DNA of 64,000 bases from Bog-257 sp963846715 (lineage in GTDB: Bacteria > Acidobacteriota > Terriglobia > Terriglobales > Acidobacteriaceae). The notes beneath the pieces were generated by a model. The model made no database searches, was not told the origin of the DNA, and saw only the letters and a program-made list of their open reading frames with translations. Below, piece by piece: positions 25,185-34,108 of this stretch. A program made the position numbers and the translations under genes. Numbering within the stretch: position 1 is the stretch's first letter; every line of letters begins with the position of its first letter. The stretch spans positions 496,001 to 560,000 of the forward strand of contig CAWJXA010000002.1 in the NCBI GenBank assembly GCA_963846715.1, in the 5' to 3' direction.

Positions 25185-27624
25185 CTTGGCCCAGCAAGTG
25201 TTTGCCGCCCTCCCGTCGGCTGCGGCTTCGAGTAACGCCTCACAGCGATTCGTACCGATCCCAGACGGCCCCCGAGCTCGCTGGCTGATACCTACGGGGT
25301 GCCGAAACCTAAACTCGGTCTTGGCGGGATGGTCGCCATATCGCGTGGACTCGCGGCTCAAATGGCATGTGGTGCGCGCGGCCAATCGAATCGGGTGTTT
25401 GGCTTTGTTGCCCAGCGTCACAACTTCGACTGTCGCCGGACCGGATGGTATCGATTGGGCGGCCCTGGGATGGAATAGCGAGATCCTACCCGCAACCCTC
25501 GTGTATCTAGGAACTCCCGGTCCCTCGCGCAAAGCCGTGATCCACTTAATAGACCCCGGTACAGGCTCCTGCCACATGGTTGTCAAGGTCCCGCTAACCA
25601 AAGCTGCGCGACGTGCCATTCTCCGCGAGGCCGATGTCCTAGCCAGCCTCACCGCGGAGGGTCGTACCATTGCCCCACGTGTACTCTCGGTTGATCTGGA
25701 TCGCGGCCTCTCCAGTCAGACGTTTCTTCCCGGAGCGTCTGGTTCCCGTAAGCTCCCGCCGGAATATCTAAACCTCCTGCACAGTCTCAGACTGCCGGAC
25801 GTAACCACCTCGATCGCTGAACACGCCGCGACCATCCAGGAACAACTCCTATGGTCAACTGCTTCCGACCGTGATCTCGAAACCATAACGTTGGCTCTCG
25901 AGCAGCTATGCGGAGCGGATGCATTGCCCGCTTTCTGGATCCACGGCGACTTCGCACCATGGAATATCAGGCATCGATCAGACGGTTCTGTTGCGCTATT
26001 GGATTGGGAAGACGCACGACCCTGCGGTCTGCCACTGCAGGATGCGTTTCACTTCCTGCATATCCAGGATTACCTCTTTGGCAGACAGCCAAGGTCACAC
26101 GCAAAATCACTGAATCATTTCGCTGATGAATTAAGGCTTACGACCCGCCAGTGTCACACCCTGGAGATCGCATACCTCATTGATGCGTACTTACAGCGAC
26201 TAACCCAGCAGCAGCTCAATCACTCCGACTTTGTGCTGCGCACTCTCAGGGCTGTCCTACCCGAGGTCAAGCGCACGGAGGTGCAAGGCTGTGCTGGTCG
26301 CCACCAACACTCACCGCACTTGGTAATGGAACCGTCGCCTGTCTCGTCACAGGTGCGATCGACTTTGTTTTCGGCGGTCATCGCAGAATTTAACTCGGCA
26401 AACTTGACATACTGCATACTCAGCGGATACGAAGAATATCCAGACCGCATACTTTCTGACGTCGATTTCATGGTCCATCCGGCCGATATGCCTCGCGTGC
26501 CTGCCTTGCTGACACAAGCTGCCGACCGCTGTGGCTCTCGAGTGCTTCAGGCCATTCAGCATGAAACCAGCGCTTGCTATTTCGTGCTTGCAAAGAATGG
26601 CGACCGTCAAATGGGCTTTCTCAACCCCGACTGCTGCGGCGATTACCGCAGACTCGGTCGGCTTTGGATGCGAGCGGACGCTATCCTGGCAAGGCGTCAG
26701 TCCTTAAAGAACTTCTACGTCCCGTCTGCTCCAGATGAATTCATCTACTACCTGATCAAGAAGGTCTTGAAGCAATCCATTGACGCACACCAACTGCAAC
26801 GGCTACACGACCTCCATCATCGCTCTTCACTGGAGTGCGCCCACCGGTTACATACATTCTTTCCCGCACGCACGGCGGATGCCGTCGAAAGAGCACTCGT
26901 CACGCAAGACCTCTGGTGGTTCACTTCGAACCGACAACATCTGGTTTCAGAGCTCGAGGGGTCGCGCCCTGTAGAACGACCGCTCGATCGGCTCCTCTCT
27001 AGACTGCGTCAAGTCAACACGCGTTTGTGGCGGATTCTACAGCCAACTGGGATGTGCGTGGTCGTTATGGCGAGAGACGAGGCAAAGCTCTCGAGCCTTG
27101 CTGCTGCACTTCAACAATCGCTTGAACCAGCCTTTCGCTGGACGCGCGGCTGGCACGTCGCAAATCAGCCTTGCCTAAGTTTCGGGAGCACTGGGTCACA
27201 GGCACACCGGGCGCGGAAGTTAAGGCTTCTGGAGTTCCTCGTCCTCCCACTCCAGGTCCGCCTTGCTCGCCTGAGATCGACTCTGGCCATCTGCACCATC
27301 AACCGCGACCAGCCCGCGTCCGCCAGAGGGCATTGGCTCTCCTCATTTATGCGCCTATTGTTTTGGCCGGATTTGGTTCTGGTCCTGGATGGCGCGGTTC
27401 CAAAGACCACAGCCCGGTGGAGACTGCGTGATTTGCTGGCGCCACGAACCTGGCGCTCCGCCGTCTATCTGAAGCAACATCTGCCAATCGAGGACACCGT
27501 CCGGGAAGCGAATGCGACAATTCTCGATTGGCTATCCACGCGACAAGAGCGGCGTTCCAGTCCTGCAAAATCTATTTCATCCAACGACGTAGCAGAACTC
27601 GCCGGGGGTGTGGGGGCCGACTGA
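25171..27624 (+). CDS. Fusion: APH-like kinase, nucleotidyltransferase-like domain, degenerate thymidylate kinase-like domain
   Basis: An 817-residue protein with three recognisable parts. Residues about 120-330 are an aminoglycoside-phosphotransferase/choline-kinase-like domain with HGDFAPWN (about 257-264) and LLDWEDA as catalytic and metal motifs. Residues about 395-600 contain a nucleotidyltransferase-fold signature, SDVDFMV, near 429-435. From about 620, LQPTGMCVVVMARDEAKLSS followed by WPDLVLVLDGAVPKTTARW resembles the neighbouring thymidylate kinase-like protein, but the P-loop is lost. The TTG start at 25171 overlaps the upstream gene by 14 bases. A small-molecule or glycan kinase role within the exopolysaccharide pathway is inferred; no exact function can be assigned. 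Confidence 0.7.
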   Translation: MLAPDLAQQVFAALPSAAASSNASQRFVPIPDGPRARWLIPTGCRNLNSVLAGWSPYRVDSRLKWHVVRAANRIGCLALLPSVTTSTVAGPDGIDWAALGWNSEILPATLVYLGTPGPSRKAVIHLIDPGTGSCHMVVKVPLTKAARRAILREADVLASLTAEGRTIAPRVLSVDLDRGLSSQTFLPGASGSRKLPPEYLNLLHSLRLPDVTTSIAEHAATIQEQLLWSTASDRDLETITLALEQLCGADALPAFWIHGDFAPWNIRHRSDGSVALLDWEDARPCGLPLQDAFHFLHIQDYLFGRQPRSHAKSLNHFADELRLTTRQCHTLEIAYLIDAYLQRLTQQQLNHSDFVLRTLRAVLPEVKRTEVQGCAGRHQHSPHLVMEPSPVSSQVRSTLFSAVIAEFNSANLTYCILSGYEEYPDRILSDVDFMVHPADMPRVPALLTQAADRCGSRVLQAIQHETSACYFVLAKNGDRQMGFLNPDCCGDYRRLGRLWMRADAILARRQSLKNFYVPSAPDEFIYYLIKKVLKQSIDAHQLQRLHDLHHRSSLECAHRLHTFFPARTADAVERALVTQDLWWFTSNRQHLVSELEGSRPVERPLDRLLSRLRQVNTRLWRILQPTGMCVVVMARDEAKLSSLAAALQQSLEPAFRWTRGWHVANQPCLSFGSTGSQAHRARKLRLLEFLVLPLQVRLARLRSTLAICTINRDQPASARGHWLSSFMRLLFWPDLVLVLDGAVPKTTARWRLRDLLAPRTWRSAVYLKQHLPIEDTVREANATILDWLSTRQERRSSPAKSISSNDVAELAGGVGAD

Positions 27625-28859
27625 TTGGCCAAAATCCTTCTCTCTGCTTACGCGTGTGAGCCCGGCCGAGGATCGGAACCCGCCGTCGGCTGGAGTTGGG
27701 CCACCGAGCTGGCGCGATGCGGTCACGAGGTTTGGGTGTTGACTCGGGCAGATAATCAGCTTGCCATAGAAACCGATCGCTCGCGGCCGATCGTAGTGTC
27801 CACTTTTTGTATTTTGACCTGTCGCCTTTAGCGCAGCGGTATCGCAAGGGCTTCGGCAAGATTTTGTACTACGTGGCGTGGCAATGGTGTGCCGTTCGCC
27901 ATATTCGAAGGCTTTTTCCTGCCTTACCTTTCGATATCGTTCAGCACGTCACTTACGTTAGCGGCCGTTATCCCAGCTTCATGGCCTCCCTTGGTATCCC
28001 CTTTTATTTCGGCCCGGTCTCAGGAGGCGAAAAGGTTCCGCGTAGCATGCGCTCAGGGTTCTCCCTTGCCCAACTATGCGCGGAATGGCTTCGCGACTTC
28101 TCGAATTTCGTCCTGCCGCTTGATCCGGTAATGCGATGGGTCTTCCGCCGTGCCGACAGAATCTACGTGACACGGGATACTTTCCCACTCGTCCCTCGAC
28201 GTTGGCGGCACAAATGTCACGAACGGATGGCCATTGGCCTCACTAGCGAGTACCTCAGCCAGATGGATGTGCGCCCAACGTCTCCCCGTTCGGGCTTTCG
28301 CCTGCTCTACGTCGGCCGCTTGCTAGAGTGGAAGGGTGTCGATCTCGCGCTCCACGCAGTGAGCCAGTTCAAACAATCGCAGCCCGACGTTCGATTCACC
28401 ATCGTTGGTGATGGGCCAGCAAGGACACAATTGCAACGCTTGGCGGAAGACTTGGGACTCTCGGGGGTCGTCAACTGGATCCCGTCAGTTCCTCACAGCA
28501 AAGTGGAAGAACACTATCGCACCGCTGACGTGTTCTTGTTCCCCAGCTTGCGGGATTCCGGCGGTATGGCAGTCTTGGAGGCCATGGCACACAGGCTACC
28601 AGTGGTATGCACTGACCTTGGCGGTCCCGGAATCATCGTGAATGAAGGCTGCGGCCGCGTGGTGTCTGCGTGGCGCAACTGCCGGGAACAAATCGTTGGC
28701 GGCCTCGTCGAAGCGCTGCGGGAGATTGCCGCCAAGCCAGCGCTGCATAGTTCCCTTGCCGCTGGCGCAAGTGCCCGAACGCGCCAATTCGAATTCAGCA
28801 AGCTCGTCGCCTCCATCCATCGACCCGTTGATTGCCGAGTGGCACCTCCTGCCGCATGA
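27625..28859 (+). pseudogene. GT4-family glycosyltransferase, frameshifted
   Basis: The N-terminal part (MAKILLSAYACEPGRGSEPAVGWSWA style) starts with TTG directly after the previous stop. The frame breaks near 27797; the continuation reads VHFLYFDLSPLAQRYRKGFG in the next frame, so one or two bases are altered. The C-terminal half is a typical GT4 domain with YVGRLLEWKGVDLALHA, IVGDGPARTQL and the E-x7-E region FPSLRDSGGMAVLEAMA. It would add a sugar to the lipid-linked repeat. Its reading-frame neighbours are intact and overlap it, so an assembly indel is more likely than decay. Confidence 0.82.
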
Positions 28860-30247
28860 ATACACTGTTCTGGCCCGCGTTCCGGTATAGAGAGACTCGG
28901 CAGCTCTCTCCTATCGTCTCCTGCCAACCCCGTCAATGGGCCGTTAACTGTTGGCGTGGACTTGTATTCTGCTTGTTATTTTCCGTTATCCTTCTGCCCG
29001 AATTCAGCCGCGACGGAAATGGCGCCGCCGGATCAATCGTGTACACCAAAGCGGTCGGGGGTTTGCGCTTCATTGATTTAGGAATCATCGGGTTGGTGCT
29101 CAGTCACCTCGCGATACTCGCCTGCTCCCGCGCCACGGCGATCCGCTTCCCGCGGACGCTGGCGACTCCCGGCCTGGCCTTCCTGACATGCATTGTTAGC
29201 GGCATCTGCTATGGCAGTTTGCGCGGCGGTACAAACTTCTTCTTCGATTGGCGAGCACTTGCCCTCGGCATCGGCTTGTACTTTGTTTGGGCAGCCTGGA
29301 TGCAAAGCCCATCCGCACTCAATCAGGCAATCCACGTCTTTGCCATCTACATGGCAATTCGTATTGCCGTCTTATATGCCCTGCACCTCGCGGGTTTTCG
29401 GGAGACGCTCGCCGGGGTACCGATTCCAACGTTCGACGGGCCAGCCGTTTCTGCCATCGTTTTTACTGCCTTACTCGCCTTACGTTATGCAGCGATCTCA
29501 CGCTATCGGCCCCACCAACTTCTGTGGGCCAGTTTGGCCGCCGCCGCATGCCTGATTGTTCTGCTGTGTTTCCGTCGCACCTATTGGGTAGAACTTGGCC
29601 TCGGCACCTTGTTGCTAGTACTGTTGCAGCGGCGTCACCGAATACGCAGCGTTATCGTGGTGTGCGCGATGGTCGCTCTCGCGGCGGCCATGCTGGGGCC
29701 CGCTTTCTTCGGTCGCCTGCAAAGTTTCGAACTTGGCCAAACGAATTCGGAATTCAGCGCCGACAATGCCGATCATCTGGGAGATCTGCTGGACGGGTGG
29801 GACCAGGTTCGGCAGTCGCCGCTGATGGGCATCGGCGTGGGCACCTCATACTCCACGTGGCGAATCAGAAACTGGAAAACCGAATCGGTGATGGTGCACA
29901 ACGCCCCGATTCACGTCTGGCTCAAGTACGGTGTCGCTGGCTTGATTTGCTATCTGTGGTTTCACACTTGCTTGTTCGTCTGGCTGTATCGGCAACTGAA
30001 GTTCGCTCCTCCGGCGCAGGCCGCGTTCTTGCCGGCCGCATTCGCATACCTTGTAGCGCAATTTGTAGTGACTCTCGGGTTCGCCCCCTGGCCATACTCG
30101 GAACTTCAACTAACTACGTTGCTCTCTTTCATTCTTGCCGCGTGCTTCATGGGCAAGCCGATCCACAGCTGTGCACCTCAACTTCCCTTTTTAGATTCGC
30201 ACCATGGACCTTCCAATTCTCTCCGTCATCACGCCGTCTTTCAATAG
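28856..30247 (+). CDS. O-antigen ligase/polymerase (Wzy-like)
   Basis: A 463-residue multi-pass membrane protein. Eleven or so hydrophobic segments are readable, with the family's periplasmic loop region WDQVRQSPLMGIGVGTSYS (about 315-335) followed by VMVHNAPIHVWLKYGVAGL, the HN-x-hW-x-G signature. It is the probable repeat-unit polymerase of the locus. The ATG at 28856 overlaps the upstream stop (ATGA). Unlike the protein at 139 it has no PDZ-like insert. Confidence 0.85.
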   Translation: MNTLFWPAFRYRETRQLSPIVSCQPRQWAVNCWRGLVFCLLFSVILLPEFSRDGNGAAGSIVYTKAVGGLRFIDLGIIGLVLSHLAILACSRATAIRFPRTLATPGLAFLTCIVSGICYGSLRGGTNFFFDWRALALGIGLYFVWAAWMQSPSALNQAIHVFAIYMAIRIAVLYALHLAGFRETLAGVPIPTFDGPAVSAIVFTALLALRYAAISRYRPHQLLWASLAAAACLIVLLCFRRTYWVELGLGTLLLVLLQRRHRIRSVIVVCAMVALAAAMLGPAFFGRLQSFELGQTNSEFSADNADHLGDLLDGWDQVRQSPLMGIGVGTSYSTWRIRNWKTESVMVHNAPIHVWLKYGVAGLICYLWFHTCLFVWLYRQLKFAPPAQAAFLPAAFAYLVAQFVVTLGFAPWPYSELQLTTLLSFILAACFMGKPIHSCAPQLPFLDSHHGPSNSLRHHAVFQ

Positions 30248-31067
30248 CGCCGAATTTCTTGAGGATGCCATCCTGAGCGTTAGTGGCCAGCAGGGGCCGT
30301 GCGTTGAGCACATCGTCGTCGACGGCAATTCGGTCGACAATACCGTCAACATCCTAAAGCGCTTTCCCGAGTTGCGATGGACTTCCGAACCGGACAGCGG
30401 ACAGTCCGATGCCATCAATAAAGGCTTCCGTCGCGCTAAAGGCGATCTGGTGGGATGGCTCAACTCTGACGATTACTACCTTCCCGGCGGTTTGCGGGCA
30501 ATCGCCGACGCGGCAAAGAAACATCCGGGTGCCGACGTCATCTATGGAGATTGCGTATTCGTAGACAGTGCTGGACAAATCGTTCGCTCCAAGGTGGAGC
30601 ATGACTTTGATCGTGCCATCTTGATGTACTTCGGCTGCCACATTCCATCGACCTCAACTTTCATTCGCCGGCGGGTCATCGACTCCGGACTTTTGCTCGA
30701 CTGCGATTACCGGGTGTGTATGGACTTCGAATACTTCGCTCGGCTGGCCCATGCAGGCTGCAAGTTCCTCTATGTGCCTCGGTTCATCGCCGCGTTTCGC
30801 TGGCATGGCTGTAATGTCAGTCTGAAGCAAGTTGACCGGCGCGCACAGGAACGCCGTCAGGTGCAACAGCGCTTTAGCGTGCGCCACTACTCACCTGCCC
30901 TTCTGAACCTTCTCACCGATCTTCATCGGGGTAAGCGCATATTGCGAAAACTAGTCAGCGGAAATATTGTTCGCGAGCTTCGACTTCGCACCATGCTTGG
31001 CCGCAATACTCGCTGGCAATACCTGGCTGAAGGGATCGAGACGTGCGCAAGTTTAGCGTGCTTGTGA
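30204..31067 (+). CDS. GT2-family glycosyltransferase
   Basis: A 287-residue GT-A fold glycosyltransferase. The N-terminal motif is LSVITPSFNSAEFLEDAI; HIVVDGNSVDNT carries the first Asp pair, and GWLNSDDYY is the DxD metal site. The start lies 44 bases inside the end of the ligase gene; ATG 30204 begins exactly at the domain start. It would transfer one sugar from a nucleotide donor to the growing lipid-linked unit in the cytoplasm. The specificity is unknown. Confidence 0.9.
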   Translation: MDLPILSVITPSFNSAEFLEDAILSVSGQQGPCVEHIVVDGNSVDNTVNILKRFPELRWTSEPDSGQSDAINKGFRRAKGDLVGWLNSDDYYLPGGLRAIADAAKKHPGADVIYGDCVFVDSAGQIVRSKVEHDFDRAILMYFGCHIPSTSTFIRRRVIDSGLLLDCDYRVCMDFEYFARLAHAGCKFLYVPRFIAAFRWHGCNVSLKQVDRRAQERRQVQQRFSVRHYSPALLNLLTDLHRGKRILRKLVSGNIVRELRLRTMLGRNTRWQYLAEGIETCASLACL

Positions 31068-32221
31068 TCCACAACCAGTATCAGCAGCCCGGTGGCGAAG
31101 ACGTGGTGGTGCAAGCAGAGGTGGATCTGCTACGACAGAACGGGCATCGGGTTCAGCAATTCACCCCGAACAACGCGGCGCTACTCAATTACACCTCTAT
31201 CGAGAAAGCCGCTCTCTTCGTGAGTACGACGTGGAACCGGAAAGCGTATTCGACGATCCGTGATCTCGTCGTCAAGGAACGTCCGGACGTCGTCCACTGC
31301 CATAACCTTCTTCCGCAGGTGAGCCCGGCCGCATACTATGCCTGTCACTCGACTGGAGTGCCGGTGGTGCAGACACTCCACAACTACCGGCTACTCTGCC
31401 CGGCCGGAACTCTGTTTCGCAACGGGCGAATCTGCGATGACTGCACCCGCAACCTGGGGTCTTCCGCAAAGCACGGCTGCTACCGGGGCTCGCGCCTCCA
31501 AACCGCTACGGTCGCGATGATGCTCGAATTTCATCGCCTTAGAAGAACCTGGACAACTTCAGTCGATGCCTACATCGCCCTGACACAATTCAGCCGCAAA
31601 CTCTTCGTCGCGCACGGCCTTCCCGAACAAGCGGTGCACGTAAAGCCCAACTTCGTAGCGCCCCATCCCAGCCGGCGCACTTCTCGCGGAACCTATGCTC
31701 TCTTTGTGGGTAGATTGAGTGCGGAAAAGGGTGTTCTTGAGATGTTGCGGACATGGTTGGGTCTCCCGCATATCCCGCTGATCGTAGTCGGCGACGGACC
31801 TTTGTACGAAGCTGCATTGCGTCTGATTCGCCCCCCGGGCAATGCGCACATCCGGCTAACGGGACACATGAGTGCTGAAGATACGCGGACCTACATGAAG
31901 AATGCGCGCTTTCTGGTATCTCCCAGTCGGTGGTATGAGCCATTCGGCATGGCCCTCATCGAGGCGGCCGCGGCGGGCGTGCCGGCCATCGCTAGCCGCA
32001 TCGCCGGAGTACCCGAGATCGTTATCGACGGCAAGACTGGTTTGCTTTTCAACGCCGAGGAACCGGACGACTTGGCTGCAAAAGCTAATTGGGCTTGGAA
32101 CCATCCCGCTGAAACCGAAGCCCTGGGTTGTGCAGCGCGGCAATTCTGCGAGCAAAACTTTACCGCCGAAAAAAACTACGAGTCGTTAATGAATATCTAT
32201 CGCGATGTTGCTCGTAGCTGA
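31043..32221 (+). CDS. GT4-family glycosyltransferase
   Basis: A 392-residue GT-B glycosyltransferase. The N-terminal domain begins VLVIHNQYQQPGGEDVVV; PVVQTLHNYRLLCPAGTLF and the cysteine-rich ICDDCTRN-KHGCYRGS segment are typical of one GT4 subgroup. The C-terminal domain holds FVGRLSAEKGVLEML, VVGDGPLYEAAL and SRWYEPFGMALIEAAAAGVP. The GTG start at 31043 overlaps the GT2 gene by 25 bases, so translation is coupled. Confidence 0.9.
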   Translation: MRKFSVLVIHNQYQQPGGEDVVVQAEVDLLRQNGHRVQQFTPNNAALLNYTSIEKAALFVSTTWNRKAYSTIRDLVVKERPDVVHCHNLLPQVSPAAYYACHSTGVPVVQTLHNYRLLCPAGTLFRNGRICDDCTRNLGSSAKHGCYRGSRLQTATVAMMLEFHRLRRTWTTSVDAYIALTQFSRKLFVAHGLPEQAVHVKPNFVAPHPSRRTSRGTYALFVGRLSAEKGVLEMLRTWLGLPHIPLIVVGDGPLYEAALRLIRPPGNAHIRLTGHMSAEDTRTYMKNARFLVSPSRWYEPFGMALIEAAAAGVPAIASRIAGVPEIVIDGKTGLLFNAEEPDDLAAKANWAWNHPAETEALGCAARQFCEQNFTAEKNYESLMNIYRDVARS

Positions 32222-32254
32222 AGATGACCGATGATCCGACAAAAGCGTAAAGCC

Positions 32255-32977
32255 ATGAGAACCGTTAGCTGGATGCTTCTCAACCTGCTAATTGTGTGTT
32301 CCAAGGGTGGGCTTCCTGCAGCACAGACTGGGTGGGTCACAGGAAATCCGGGTCGCCATCACGCTATTCAAAATTCGATTGCTGGCGCCGCAAACCTTCA
32401 TGATCCCTCCGACCTTGGAGCGGTATCTGCCAACATTGACGCTACGTTCGACAGGCGAGTCGACGCCGACGCGGAGACTGGAACAACTGATCCGAGCTTA
32501 GTGCCTCTACACATCGTCGCTCCGAACATCAACGGAGAAGACGAATCCCAGACACCTATGTCGGGCGATGAAAATCGTACTGGCCATTTAAGCGTTGTCA
32601 CCCAATCCCGTTCGACCGCTAACCGAGGTCAAAATCCTAGTCCGAATTTATCTCTACCGATCAGCCACTCTCCGGACCGTTTCGCAAGACGGAAATCGTT
32701 GGCAATTTACAGTTCGAACACACAGCTTCCCCTCAACAACAGCTCGCTGCATCCGACGCTGACTTCGAGCGCGTCAAGTAACCGAAAACGTATGCGTGGA
32801 AGCAGTGTCGCCGGCAGACCCAGAACGCTTTACCCGCAAGAACCGTATCGAAGAGACTGCACCAAAATGTCTCTCGACGAACTGGAATGCATGGCAAATT
32901 CAAAACGACAGCATTCCTTATCCGGTCAACACGACACAACCGGGTCCAGCCAGAAGTCCTTGGTGTCACTTCGCTAA
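32255..32977 (+). CDS. Possible secreted orphan protein, reading frame uncertain
   Basis: A 240-codon frame starts with a signal-peptide-like sequence (MRTVSWMLLNLLIVCSKGG) and then becomes Ser/Asn/Asp-rich without recognisable domains. In the second half other frames give more protein-like sequence: SGPFRKTEIVGNLQFEHTA then ASDADFERVK around 32660-32780, and VEAVSPADPERFTRKN onward to a stop at 33011. The true product may therefore run through frame changes, or the region may be decayed. It lies between a glycosyltransferase gene and the epimerase gene, with no overlap to either. No function is proposed. Confidence 0.35.
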   Translation: MRTVSWMLLNLLIVCSKGGLPAAQTGWVTGNPGRHHAIQNSIAGAANLHDPSDLGAVSANIDATFDRRVDADAETGTTDPSLVPLHIVAPNINGEDESQTPMSGDENRTGHLSVVTQSRSTANRGQNPSPNLSLPISHSPDRFARRKSLAIYSSNTQLPLNNSSLHPTLTSSASSNRKRMRGSSVAGRPRTLYPQEPYRRDCTKMSLDELECMANSKRQHSLSGQHDTTGSSQKSLVSLR

Positions 32978-33106
32978 GGACCAGCCTGACCGGACGTTCG
33001 ATTTGAAGTGATAACCGCGCTGCTGCAAAAACTGGAACCCAACTCGCTCTCCCCTAAACATCAAAACTCGTTATTCCTCCACTATTCCCGGGAAGGGGCA
33101 CCTCAA

Positions 33107-34108
33107 ATGAAATCAGCAACTCGCGTACTGGTTACCGGAGCGGGTGGCTTCATCGGTCACCATCTGGTCAAGCGGCTCAAAGCGGACGGCTACTGGGTTC
33201 GCGGTGTCGACATCAAAGAACCGGAATTCGAGCCCAGCGCTGCCGATGAATTCGAAATCCTGGATCTCCGCTACTGGAACAACGCTCTCCAGGCCACCAG
33301 CCACATGACACAGGTCTACAATCTCGCTGCTGATATGGGCGGCATCGGCTACATCACCGCCAAGCTCGCCGATATTGCTCGCAACAACATACTCATCAAC
33401 GCTCACATTCTCGAGGCGTCCCGGCTGAACGGCATCCAGCGCTTCCTATTTTCTTCCTCCGCCTGCGTGTACGCGGGATACAAACAGAACGATGCAGACG
33501 TGACCCCGCTGCGGGAGGAAGACGCACATCCCGCCGATCCTGAAGAAGGCTATGGTTGGGAGAAGCTCTTCACGGAGAAACTGTGCCGCTATTACCTCCA
33601 CGACTTTGGCTTTGAGACACGGGTCGTCCGATTTCACAACGTGTACGGGCCTCTGGGGACATACGACGGTGGCAAGGAGAAGGCCCCGGCGGCCATCTCG
33701 CGCAAGGTAGCGCTCGCTGAGCAGGATGGCTACATCGACGTTTGGGGCGACGGAAAACAGACGCGCTCTTTTATGTTCATTTCAGATTGCCTCGAAGGAT
33801 TGGTGCGACTGATGGCAAGTGACTACCGGGAGCCCCTGAACCTCGGTACCGAGGAACTGGTCAGCGTCAATGGGCTGGTCGACATGATATGCGCGATTGC
33901 AGGAAAGCGTCTTACCAAGCGGCACGATCTCAGCCGGCCACAAGGCGTTCGTGGTCGCAACAGCGACAACTCCCGGCTTCGCACCGTGTTAGGATGGGAG
34001 CCCCAAACCCGCCTGCTCGACGGCCTGGATGTTACGTATCACTGGATCGAAAAAGAATTACAACAGCAGGGCCACGTTGCCGAGGTATTGGCGTATGCCT
34101 CCGACTGA
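33107..34108 (+). CDS. GDP-mannose 3,5-epimerase-like NAD-dependent epimerase
   Basis: A 333-residue extended short-chain dehydrogenase. The NAD motif GAGGFIGHHL is followed by YNLAADMGGIGYI, SSSACVY, GYGWEKLFTEKL, GGKEKAPAAISRK and GRNSDN. The Cys in SSAC, the Tyr/Lys in GYGWEK and the Lys in GKEKAP correspond to the catalytic set of plant GDP-mannose 3,5-epimerase, which makes GDP-L-galactose and GDP-L-gulose. ATG 33107 has a GGAAGGGG ribosome-binding site; the frame is open further upstream but without homology. It would supply an activated L-hexose or related sugar to the locus. Confidence 0.85.
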   Translation: MKSATRVLVTGAGGFIGHHLVKRLKADGYWVRGVDIKEPEFEPSAADEFEILDLRYWNNALQATSHMTQVYNLAADMGGIGYITAKLADIARNNILINAHILEASRLNGIQRFLFSSSACVYAGYKQNDADVTPLREEDAHPADPEEGYGWEKLFTEKLCRYYLHDFGFETRVVRFHNVYGPLGTYDGGKEKAPAAISRKVALAEQDGYIDVWGDGKQTRSFMFISDCLEGLVRLMASDYREPLNLGTEELVSVNGLVDMICAIAGKRLTKRHDLSRPQGVRGRNSDNSRLRTVLGWEPQTRLLDGLDVTYHWIEKELQQQGHVAEVLAYASD

